This document shows positions 44,006 to 54,088 of a stretch of DNA of 64,000 nt, piece after piece; position 1 is the stretch's first letter, and every line of letters starts with the position of its first letter. This DNA comes from Rhizoctonia solani. Its lineage: Eukaryota > Basidiomycota > Agaricomycetes > Cantharellales > Ceratobasidiaceae. Under the pieces are notes generated by a model. That model saw nothing but the letters and a program-made list of their open reading frames with translations, was not told where the DNA came from and ran no database searches. The DNA lies in contig NC_057381.1 in assembly GCF_016906535.1 (NCBI RefSeq), forward strand, positions 496,001 through 560,000. The letters are read 5' to 3'. The translations under genes were made by a program, and so were the position numbers.

Positions 44006-47000
44006 ATGCGGCGCAAAGGGAACCTGCAGCTGGAGGAACCGAACGCAAGTGGGGCGAGCACGAGCGCAAGCACGAGCGTGTCGGAGCCTCCTCCGTCGCC
44101 GCACCAGGCCTACTTTGACAAATACCCGAAACGGGCCGAGCGGATTCGGGAGCGGAATAACAGCAACAGCAATAGCAGTAGCAAAGAAGACAAGGACAAA
44201 CATGTGACGATCGAGTTTCCGACGATGCAGGACCGCAAGTCGAGCTGGTCGCGACAGGCCGGGGGAGGACTGCGGGACTGGCGAGTCGTTCAGGCGCACT
44301 TGGAGCCAAAGGTCCCGAAACGGAAGGACAGGATCAGAGATCCAGACGACATGGTTATTGTTTCCCTCGCTTCTCCTTCTCCTTCCTCTTCCTCTCTTCA
44401 CCACCACAACACTAGTGCCAACCACTCTGTCTGCGATCCGACTTGTTCTACCTACGACCACCTTCCCCCCAGTCCGTCTGTCGTTTCTGGCTTTCGTTCT
44501 TCCCTCATTTCTTCTGCCGGTCAGTTGCTGTCTTTTTATCTTTTTTCGTATTTGCGCTGACTGGTCCTAGGCACACTCACTTCGTCGGCTGCGACCGAGC
44601 CAGGAGCGCTCACTCCCCCACGCACACCTACCTCCCCCACGAATCTGTTCTCATCGCATCGAGCTCGGTGGAAGCCATGGACGCTCTCATCGACAGTATG
44701 GGCATGGGCATGGGATCCAGCGTATCACTCGACACCATGCCGTTTCTCACTCCATCCTACGCTAGAAGCTCTCGCTTCGGCTACCCACTCTACCAACCGC
44801 CCCTTCCTACCCCGCCAGAAGGAGTCAAGCTTGGAATTGTTCGAGGTGATGATGCTACAGCCTGGAAATCTACTAAACCCAGGGGGAAACGACCGGACAA
44901 GAGTCCCAGGCGGAAAGAGTGGCATGACGATATGGACGATACCGAGACAGAGGCCGAACGGCGCACTCCTTCCAGCTCGACCAGTCGCACGGGCACACCT
45001 TCTACCACCGCCCCCTCCAGCCGCACAGGCACACCGGCTCCTCCAGCCCCCGTCCCCACGTCTTCGGCTTCCTCAGCCCTGCCCACACGGGTCAAGAGCG
45101 ACGAAGAAATCGAAGCAGACGAACGCGCGGACGTTACCAGCCCACTTGTTCCCCCGACCCGGATACGCCAACGAAGCGGCGTCAGCACCCGAAGCGCACG
45201 AAGCGCACGCAATGCAGCCCCTTCTGTCAAGAGCGGTGTATCAGGCCGTACGCTGTCCACCAGTTCAGCTGGCTCTTCTGTCCACAAGGCTCGTGCCATC
45301 TCGCGCAGCCATGCAATGTGGGACCTTCCCAATTCGGGCGACGGCGAGACCGAGTCTATCGACGCTGTCCTTAGTCGCGGCGAGCGAGTCAAGGAACGAA
45401 CGGTGGTACCGAGTATCGATGATATTATCAAGATGCACGCTCCAGCCGTCGTAGCAGCCACCAAAGCCGTATCTCAACGAAGCGCAGCAACGCCCAAACC
45501 TCCCGAATCGCCCACTCCTTCCAAACCGGTCGAGGTAGACGACCTCTTTGATCCTGGGCACTCTGGACTGGACCCTACGCGATCGAGCGTCGACTCGATA
45601 GCAGACGAAGCACAGAGAGCATTGCAAGCTATCCAAGACACTCCCCCTCCCCCAGTCGGAACCATCACCCCCCGCAGACCTCGAACCGCCAACACGTGCG
45701 CGTCGACGCCCACATCCGCGCCTCGTCTCCAACACGCCCGCTCATTTACGGGTTCTGCCCCCGCCGAGTCCGCATCCTTGTCCCCCTGCATACGAGCCCC
45801 CTTTTCGGACGGCGCGTCGATCTGTTCCGGAAACTCTGGCACGACCGTCGTCCTCCCCCGTCCCTCCAACCCAGCCGACCCGACGATGGAAATGGCCCAG
45901 TACCTACGCTCGCCGCGCCTCACCCGCCTGCTCACCCTCCGACGACCCGCCCACGCGGGGTTGACCGTCTCGCTCGCCGACGTCGGATCACTCACGGGCC
46001 GACCAGTAATCGTGTACCTCGGACTCGGATGCGTGCGGTACCTCGTCGCGCTCTACGACGAAATGGCCGAGGCGCTCAATCTGCGTCTGATCTGCATCGA
46101 CCGGTGGGGACTCGGCCGCACGTCCGACGTGCCGACCGACAAGCGCGGGTTGCTCGAGTGGGCCGGTGTCGTCGAGGAGGTGGCCGATACGCTCGGGCTG
46201 GGGCGGTATAGCGTCTTGGCGCATTCGGCGGGCGCGCCGTATGCGCTTGCTGGGAGTTTGAAGGCTGGCGAGCGTGTTATGGGCAGTGTGCATCTTTTGG
46301 CGCCGTGGGTTAGCATGGCCGTTGACGGTGGTGGGTTCCCAGTTTCATTTCTTTGTTTGCGCTGGATTGACGAGAGCGTGTGTGGATGGCAGGATACAAA
46401 TGGCTCAAATACGTCCCGAATGGATTGATCAAGACGGCTCAGGCGGCCGAGTGGCGTTTGCAAGGATGGATGATTGGCAAGCCCCCGACGATCCAGTACG
46501 AAGGCATCGGGTTCGACGCGAGTGCTCCGATGAGTCCTGGGAGGGTATCGTTTAGCTCGTTTAGCGAGTACGACGAGCTGGACGATTTCGAGGGCCGGTT
46601 TGGGAGTCCGACTAGGTTGGCGTTGGGAGAGGGCAAAGAGGGCGGGAAGGAGAGAGGCAAGGTGAATGGTGGTGGGAAGGACAAGGAAAAGGACAAGGAC
46701 AAGGAAAAGACGGGAGGGAACAAAGAAAAGACTAAGAAGCCTAAAGATCTTGTGGTGTCCGAGATGGGCGAGTATCGTCCGCGCAAGGGCTCGAAATCCA
46801 TCTTTGGCGGGTTGTTCAATAATACCGCCCCGAAGAGCGCACCCAAGCGTGGCCAGTCGACTCCCCCCAGTGCGCAGGCGACGATTAAAGCCAGGGGACC
46901 TGTGGAGCTCGAGGATCCTGCAGCGGAAGAGTGCGTTGAGCCTACCACGCCTGTTCCTATCCCACCCGTCCCGCCTATTCCACCTATCCCGGACCAAGAG

Positions 47001-47669
47001 CAGCCACCCGAGTCGCCGACGACGCCTATACCACCCCCACCCACGTCCGCACCCAAACTCAAGGGCCTGCGCTCCATGTCATCTCTCAAGTCGCGTTCGG
47101 CCAAGTCCGAGCCCGGGAAACATACCCCCGTCGGACTCGGACTGGGGATCGACGACCCGGACGCGCGTACCCAGGCGTGGGCGTCCGAGTTTGCGGATAC
47201 GGATAGGCCGAGGCAGAGGCGTTCGTTATCGCTCAATGCGCGACCGAGGATCATGTCGCCCACCACTCCCGTCCCTCCCTCTCCGCGCTCCCCGAACCCG
47301 GCCAGCTCGAGCCAAGCCCAGAATCAGAATCAGGGCCAGAACCAGAACCCAAAGACCATCACACTCGCCTCGGCCCTCTTGCAAGCCTCGCACGCCGAGT
47401 CGCTCAAAGGCGGAACGGCCGACCTGTTGTCCATCCTCGAACGAGACTCCAAGCCCTGGGGCTTCTCGTACGCCGACGTGAGGCAGCCGGTGCGGGTCTG
47501 GTACGGCGACCGGGACGACAAGATTGGGATCGGGAGCGTGCGGTGGATGGAGCGCGTGATGAAGTCGTGCGAGGTCAAGATTGTCAAGGGTGCGGGACAC
47601 AGTTTGATGACGAATGCCGAGGTCGTGGTCGAGGTTCTGGAGAGCATTGCGAAAGAGTGGGATCAGTAG
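44006..47669 (+). CDS. Large alpha/beta-hydrolase-fold protein
   Basis: This is a cytosolic protein with long disordered Ser/Pro/Arg regions wrapped around an alpha/beta-hydrolase core. After a first exon (44006-44519), a clean intron (44520-44570) leads into TLTSSAATEP. The core includes RPVIVYLGLGCVRY, RWGLGRTSDVP and the nucleophile elbow LAHSAGAPYALAG (Ser in AHSAG). After an intron near 46341-46396 comes GYKWLKYVPNGLIKTAQ. A long Lys/Glu/Pro-rich insertion then separates the core from the C-terminal acid and base: WYGDRDDKIG and GAGHSLMTN (catalytic His). The reading frame changes between about 44620 and 44700. This needs either a one-base indel or a 50-nt intron with a poor donor (GTTCTC, 44647-44696). 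A shorter start at the ATG 44677 would avoid it. No family-specific function can be given. Confidence 0.75.
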
Positions 47670-48667
47670 TTTTCTTGTTTTTATTCCCCTTTGTTGCGTT
47701 TTTTCTTTTCTTTTTTTTTTTCGTTTCGTTTGATACTTTATTCGCGCGCGCATGTCGTTCTTGGTGTTCATGTCCTCTCTGCAGCTACGGTCGTTACTCG
47801 GTGCGCTTTTCTTTTCCTTTTTTTTTTCCAGAGTATTTTCGTTCTTATTCCCTCTCTCTCTATCTCTCTTTACGTTGTTTATTGTGCCATAGTATATATT
47901 TGTATCACTTTTTTCGACTAGTTTTCTCTGTCACTACTTGTTACCGTGTCGAATGGCTATCATGTGCTCGGGTGGGGCTCGTTAGATCCGTTTTTTTCTC
48001 GCTCAAATTGAGTTACACGTCTTAGTCCGAGGGATAAATGCCAAGAGCTGAAACAAGTCGCTTATGCATGGGCAGCTGACCGGTGATTGGGTAGATTGTT
48101 CTTTAGTATAGTATATGCGGGGTCTCAGGGGCGTGAGCTACTCATAAGGTGGCATAGCATGGCGGAGAGAGAGGATTGGGAGGGTGGCCTCCGGTCTAGA
48201 TCGTCTCAGAACCCAAAGGCGCGGATTATCCGCATCTTTGAGGGTTCACGGGGACGCGTATCGAACCATCTCAGTCTTTGTTGTTTAGTCCAGTCCAAGC
48301 CACCGAAATTGGCAAGTGTGCCACCCACTCCATTTGCACCCACTCATACACTCGCACTATCTCTCTTGCACCCACCCAGTGTCGGAGTTTTCTTTTTGTT
48401 GTCGTTGCTGTGTGTGAACTATGCCATATAGATAAACTCCGAATTTTATTGGTGCGAGTGTGGGGGCGTGCGCCCGTCATCTGTCTCATCCTACATCAAG
48501 AGGCTTGTGTTACCGACTCGTTGGCTGGGTCGCTCGACGATAAAAAGGGGGGCCACGCACTATCGAAAGGAAAGACCTACGCATCTCCCTCTTTTGATAC
48601 TCTCTATCCATACTCTCCCATCTCCTTCCCAATCCACCTACACTTCCCGTCTTTTCAAGCCAGCACC
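47670..48667. other. Intergenic with T-rich 3' flank
   Basis: Polypyrimidine runs (47700-47720, 47810-47880) follow the hydrolase stop and suit a 3' UTR. Then comes the upstream region of the small ORF, including GATAAAAAGG at about 48539 as a TATA-like element. Confidence 0.35.
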
Positions 48668-48757
48668 ATGTGCGATATTTACATTCGACCGAACGGGACG
48701 GCGGTAGTCGTGTTGTGCGACGACCCAGAATGTCTGAAGAAAAAAGAGTCAAACTAG
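48668..48757 (+). CDS. Candidate 29-residue small protein
   Basis: An ATG at 48668 in good context (CAGCACCATGTG) opens a 29-residue peptide MCDIYIRPNGTAVVVLCDDP plus ECLKKKESN before TAG at 48755-48757. It has three Cys. A C/T-rich leader of the kind that surrounds fungal transcription starts and a TATA-like GATAAAAAGG 125 bp upstream support expression. It is not long enough to be certain, and no family is known to me. Confidence 0.4.
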   Translation: MCDIYIRPNGTAVVVLCDDPECLKKKESN

Positions 48758-49241
48758 CTTGGTATGTGCTCTTGGCGAGTCGGGTTTTGCTGCTGGACGA
48801 TCGTCGGCTAACCAATGGTTGCTTACAGGCTCTGTTCTTACATGGCTCGACTTTGTCGCCGACAATCCAACTGCAAACCCTCTTCTTGATCGAAACATGC
48901 GTACCCATGATATACGAATTGGGTTGAATTTCGTTCCTTTGATTTTTTTTCTCGGCATCTCTTATACATATGCACATAATAGTACAAGCTATCTAAAAAA
49001 TGTACGGCTATGCAGCCTGTAAGCCGAGTCGACGCTGGTATCCTTCCTTATCATACCGCGCGCAGTAAGCCTCCCTCCCACGAGCACATGACACAACACC
49101 TCCAAGGTAACACCAATCCATTCCAGTCGAGTCATTGAATCACACCCAAGAAAAAAAAACATGTCGGAGCCTCAAACGGGAGCTATTTCCGGTCCTAGTC
49201 AAGCGGAACCTTTCGAATCGGATCTTTCTTGGACCTTTCTC
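48758..49241. other. Intergenic
   Basis: No gene was found. It is the distal upstream part of His-rich gene 2 with one more CCAAT at 49113-49117. Confidence 0.35.
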
Positions 49242-49465
49242 ATTGGCCCGGCACGAAATGCTGGGTGTACGCGCGGCTCGCCGGCAAGATGAACGCAGTC
49301 GGTATCTCACCCCATGTCAGGTACGCTCAATCCGATTGGACAGTCTGGTGGTACCGGATTCACCGGACCAAATTGGCTGCTGCGGAGATGTGCACAGGAA
49401 TAGGTTAGCCAATCGGAGAGCGTAAGAAGCTGTTGGCTCCATGCTTTGCCGACTACCGATCCAAT
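49242..49465. promoter_or_regulatory. CCAAT-box cluster of His-rich gene 2
   Basis: There are five CCAAT/ATTGG pentamers: 49242-49246, 49335-49339, 49372-49376, 49409-49413 and 49461-49465, 126-349 bp upstream of the ATG. About 0.4 would be expected by chance in this length. The paralogue has a similar cluster. Confidence 0.55.
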
Positions 49466-49528
49466 TAGCGTTCGCTCTCTAGCTGGGAGCACCCGGCGCG
49501 CAGCAGTGCGTGGTCGTCGCTTTTGAGC

Positions 49529-49535
49529 TATAAAA
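49529..49535 (+). promoter_or_regulatory. TATA box of His-rich gene 2
   Basis: TATAAAA lies 56 bp upstream of the ATG at 49591, followed by a C/A-rich leader (ACTCTCACTCACAAC). Compare 55 bp in the paralogue. Confidence 0.65.
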
Positions 49536-49590
49536 TGGGTGGTCAGTAAAGCTGCTACCGACACCATCCTGATACACTCTCACTCACAAC

Positions 49591-50196
49591 ATGCAGTTAA
49601 TTGAATCTAGCGAGACTCATGCTCCTACTAGCGGGGCTGACCACCATACTCACCCCCACTCACACTGGCATCACCATCGTATGCATCACCACCATATGCA
49701 TCGCTACCCACACCACCCCCATCCTGGCTCTCCGCACCCGGACCATATCGAAGGAAATGAACCGCACGGCGACCACCACCCACCTCATTTTAGAGGCCGC
49801 CGGCATCATGGAAGAGGACACCATCATCCCGGCGAGCATGGACCCCATTTTGGGCATCATCGGCACCGTCACCATCATCATCACCATATGCATCACCCGC
49901 CTCCCCCTCCCCCGTTCGAAGCAACGAGTTCGGAGCTACCTGGCCACGGCCCGCCTCCCTTCCCATTCCCGCCTCGAGGTCATCACCATCACATGCGAGG
50001 AGGACCAGGTGGAATGCATCATTGGGCACACCACATGCATTTTGGACCCCATGGCGGGCACGGGGGCCACTTTGGTAGGGGAATGTCACACGAACGAAGA
50101 GGCTATAAAAGACACAGGCATTGCGAAGGTGGAGCTGATTGTAAGAGTACGTCTGAAGAAGGGAGCAGCAGCGACGAAATGACTACTGGTAATTAG
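49591..50196 (+). CDS. Histidine-rich protein, paralogue 2
   Basis: This is an intronless 201-residue protein, close to a third histidine. The start MQLIESSETHAPTSGADHH aligns with the start of paralogue 1 (MHCNEIQTPSGTS). Tracts such as HWHHHRMHHHHMHRYPHH and HRHRHHHHHHMHH give a very high capacity for Zn, Ni or Cu. The C-terminus HGGHGGHFGRGMSHERRG, then CEGGADC and an acidic Ser tail (STSEEGSSSDE) matches the plan of paralogue 1 (GHIGRGMPYARRG, CADVAGC, acidic end). There is no signal peptide. The function is inferred as metal buffering, but it could equally be a stress-induced disordered protein. Confidence 0.8.
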   Translation: MQLIESSETHAPTSGADHHTHPHSHWHHHRMHHHHMHRYPHHPHPGSPHPDHIEGNEPHGDHHPPHFRGRRHHGRGHHHPGEHGPHFGHHRHRHHHHHHMHHPPPPPPFEATSSELPGHGPPPFPFPPRGHHHHMRGGPGGMHHWAHHMHFGPHGGHGGHFGRGMSHERRGYKRHRHCEGGADCKSTSEEGSSSDEMTTGN

Positions 50197-52255
50197 GAAT
50201 GGTTAGGATAGCAAGCGGGAATGTCATCATGATAGTTTCGGTACAAAGACATGACGACTGCCGATTGTTTTGAGAAAAAAATGTTATTCATAGCTGATGC
50301 TTGCAAATTATATACGCGAACTCTTGTTCAAGTTCTCTTTTATGCTTGGAATCGGGCAAGATGGCTACATATCGCTGGAAAAAATCCCCTGTTGATCGAT
50401 GAGAACAGGACTGGGCACCAGTGGATTCGGCAGCTGGAGGGACAGGCGCCAGAAAAACGGGAATCCTGAAGTGCACCAACTCAAGCTCTTGTGGTTTGTA
50501 CGAGTCAAAGAAGATACAGTAGATACGAGAGCAGTGGGAGATCTCCCTACACAATGAGAGGTGTTCCTGATGCAGATACCTATAGAATCTGAGGACACTC
50601 GCCTTTTCTTCGCGCCTGGATTCTATTGGGAAGTTCGAGTCGTGCTGCGGCATCTCATCGAATAGTCAAGTAGAGCGGAAGAGCCAAGATAGGACCTTCT
50701 ATCTAATATTTTTGATCAATCGGTAAGGATACCCTTGATATCGATGCTATGGTTATCAAGCTGACACAGCTGGGACACGGCATAGCCGCCACACGCTTGT
50801 GCTTCACAAAGCACGAGGCGTGTTTAGCGTGTTTCATTGCCTATGGTGGGTATAGCTGTGCCAGCTAGGCGCCAATCCATGGCGCCAAAAGGGTCTGAGA
50901 ATTCTCTGCCCATCGTTTTGCCTCAGGTCTTGCGTATACTGGCTGTTACATCCCCTTAAATTCGGTGACCATCAGCAACTGTATTCTGATCCACTTTATA
51001 ATCAATTGACCGTTTTTCCATTGCAATTTGGAGAATGGGTATATATAAGACCTTTCACACACCATCTGCTGGATGTCATCAGACTACTCACCACTTACCT
51101 ATCTCTTTCTTTCTGTATATCCTTAATTACACTTATATCTCTCAGTAATCACAAGGCTACATGTGCGCATATGTTCCAAATGCAAGCGGGGGCGTTGATA
51201 GGGTAGATTGTAACCAGCCAGAGTGCCCAGCATCGGAAATGTCGGAGAACTGATCTTTCCTGGGTTGAAACGGACTTCCTTATTAGTTGTGAGATGTGGT
51301 GCGTTTGAGTTATTGGGTAACTACTGGTCGCTCATACAGATTGTCATCGTCACCTGCATTTAACTTCTGGACTCAAATCAATTCCTAGGATTTGGCTTGC
51401 CCCAAGTATGTGAATGGGTGTGCTGGACTTGAGTGACTTCATTGAAATCGTCTACGTCCAACGGCTTGTGTCCTTCTGTAGCCTAGTATATGCCTGGTTG
51501 CTTTTAGTGTGTAAGAATCTCTGGTAGAATGGATTTTTTTCACTTCCTTATATTGGTTTCATGGATTGGGTTAATCGGTGGTTCAATACATCGGTGAACT
51601 TACTGATTCCAAATTACAAACGGCGGGTTAAATCCGCGCCTACATCGGGGCTCTGCAATCACATACTCCTTTGGATCTACCGAGATTCCTGATAGAGTGA
51701 TTGGCACTAAAGCCTTATGTGGCATGTGAACGTGGTTGTAGCATCGGCTGGCAATATCCTGTTATTTGCATTACTGGGATTTGTTGTGGATTCACGTTCA
51801 AAATTCAACCTTCCCTTCCTTCCTTTCTCTACCAAACATATGCGTGTTCCCCGGGCTCAGTCGCAGTGTACTAATCGATCGATTCTTATTGTGGCCGTTA
51901 ACACATCGTGTCGTCACACCGTGAGCCTTAGCCAAGGCAAATTACTCCAGACTTGACAGAGCCCCCGGGTAATGTGCGCCAAGAAACAGGCATATGGAGC
52001 TCTCCGGTAATAAGTCGCTCCACCTTGTGATTAATTTCCACCTGATTGCCCCATCGTGCTGGCTTGGCAGGATCTCTAAGTCAGAATCACTGCCTCTGGC
52101 GACTGAGAGTTACCTGGGGCAGGACAAATGGAACCAGTCGAGTTAAATCAAGTTTGGAATTCATAAACGGAATAAATAGTAATTTATACAACGTGACAAT
52201 ACGGTGGAATAATAACAGATCGTGATCAAGAGTAAAATTATTTCTCATCGCGAAT
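50197..52255. other. Intergenic between converging genes
   Basis: A minus-strand frame at 50288-50653 (121 codons) has no recognisable features. The rest is AT-rich with no supported gene. Confidence 0.35.
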
Positions 52256-54088
52256 TCAGGTTTGTCTCGCATTCCCTTGGTCACTAAGGTCTGATTCCTC
52301 CTGCCTGCGTCTGTCATCACGCCGTACCAAGTAGCGGTATACTATAGTACTAATTATACTGACGGCGCAGAACCCGCAGGCCACCTGTAAAATTTACAAG
52401 GGATATTCAGAAGGAAGGCCGACGGATGTATGCGGTTGTACCCACCTTGTATCCATATCGGTATCGCGGCGCCTCTTTCGAAGGCCATAATGCAATAGGA
52501 AGAGAAGAGTTTCCCGCCATCGTAAAGCTAAGGGCAAGGGCTAGAACAAGCGAACGCTCTGGAAAAATATGAAATGATTCAGCCTCCGGCTCGCACTGGG
52601 CACGTGTGCCGGCGCAGATTTACTCACCGACCGGGTCGTCTCTACAGATATCTCCCAGCCAGCTCATGTAAATGGACTCGTTGGCAAAAGTCACATAGCT
52701 GACAAGAAATGCCAAGAAGAGTAGCCAGACGATATTCGGCCAAATGGCGAGCACAATGGCACAAGATAGGAGAACTAGGTTTATTACAATCGCCAGCTGC
52801 CAGCGCTATGGGAGAATTGAGATCAGATCGTGTACAGAATCAAGTAAGAATACTGCCTACGAGTTGGTACCGATCACTTATCCACCCGATGGCCAGCGCT
52901 CCCACCAAGGCAAGGCCACTGCCCGCAATAGGAATCTCTGTCACTTGCTTTACGCTACCAGGAAGATAGAAGCTTAATATCCGAGGAATAAGGTTGGCCG
53001 ATTGAAACTGACCTGAACATTTTAGTCCCATCCGGGTTACGAAGATCGTCCAGGAAGAGATTGAACCAAGAGTTGACCTGAGTGGCCCAGGCCCAGGGAC
53101 CGTAGCAAAGAAATAGTAGAGCAAATTTCCATCCGAAAATTGTTTTCGATGTCTTTCTGACGAGGGTCTTGATGCCTCTCCATCCGGGGTACTCGTCCAT
53201 ACTTTTCAGTGTGCGCCTTCCATATCGAAGTAACCTTTCGTATCCAAGCTGCTTTTCCTGCTCAGTGAGATAGAATGCACGAGAGGTCGCCGGGTAATCA
53301 GGTAGAGCAAAGAAACCTATAATAGCAACTACGACTGTCATAACCCCATTGATAATAAAGAGCCAGCGCCAACCCGCCATGCCAAGGTTTCCCTCGAGGG
53401 TTTGGTGAATTGCTGATTGCATCGCAAAGGTGAACATCTGTCCAACAAAGCTTGAACAAAGATAAATCGACTGGCGTTTAGCCAGCTCCATCGGTGTGTA
53501 CCACGATAGGAGCAGTGTGGTCGTTAATGGCCAACAACAAGCTTCCATAGTCCCGATGAAAAACCGAAGAGGATACATCTGTTCGACCCTCTTGCAAGTT
53601 GCCATCAAGGCCGTAAGGATACCCCAAGTCATTTCGAGGCCTGGAAGGAAGTATGATGGCCTGACTCGAGTAATGATGAGCATAGTTGGTACAGCAAATA
53701 CAGCCAGTGGGATGGTGAAGTAAATGCTAGATTCATAGCAGGGTTATCACTAGGTTACAAGTAATATAGCCGCATTAAGAACTTACTCTAATAGAGTCAA
53801 AGCATTGGTTCCAGCGAGACCAAGGTCATCGCGCATGCCAGCGGTATAAGCGGCCTTGTAGTTGGTCTGGTCGATCTTCTTCATAACCTGACTAACGCAC
53901 GCCCATGGCAAGAAGATCAGATCAAGCTTGCGAACCAATCTTCGTTCCAAAGCTCGAATGTCGACTTCATCGGCGAGTGGCTTCTCCAAGGATTCTTTGG
54001 GAGATAGGGTGCCCTCTTGTCGAAGTGGAACGGTATTCATACTTGCAAGAGCGTCGTTTTCGTAGTCGATCTTGACGCCAGAGGGCAT
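52256..54088 (-). CDS. MFS transporter, allantoate-permease (ACS) type
   Basis: This is a plasma-membrane anion:cation symporter of the Dal5-like group, transporting allantoate, ureidosuccinate, vitamin or dipeptide-type substrates. The ATG at 54088 opens MPSGVKIDYENDAL. LERRLVRKLDLIFLPWACVS starts TM1 and is typical of the group (R-x-x-R-K-x-D). The next exon from about 53719 continues IYFTIPLAVFAVPTMLI and RFFIGTMEACCWPLTTTLLL. GWRWLFIINGVMTVVVAIIG and FFALPDYPATSRAFYLTEQE give the central region. Later exons give VGALAIGWISDRYQ, WLLFLAFLVSYVTFANESIY, and, across an intron of about 66 nt, YRYGYK joined to VACGFCAVSIIST. The C-tail ends at the TGA at 52256-52258. No break was found. Confidence 0.9.

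Noticed and set aside
45474..47481. Long antisense and alternative frames over the hydrolase gene
   Set aside because: They arise from GC-rich codon bias in the real gene and lack domains.
50288..50653. 121-codon minus-strand frame next to His-rich gene 2
   Set aside because: No domain, no good start context and no splice partners.
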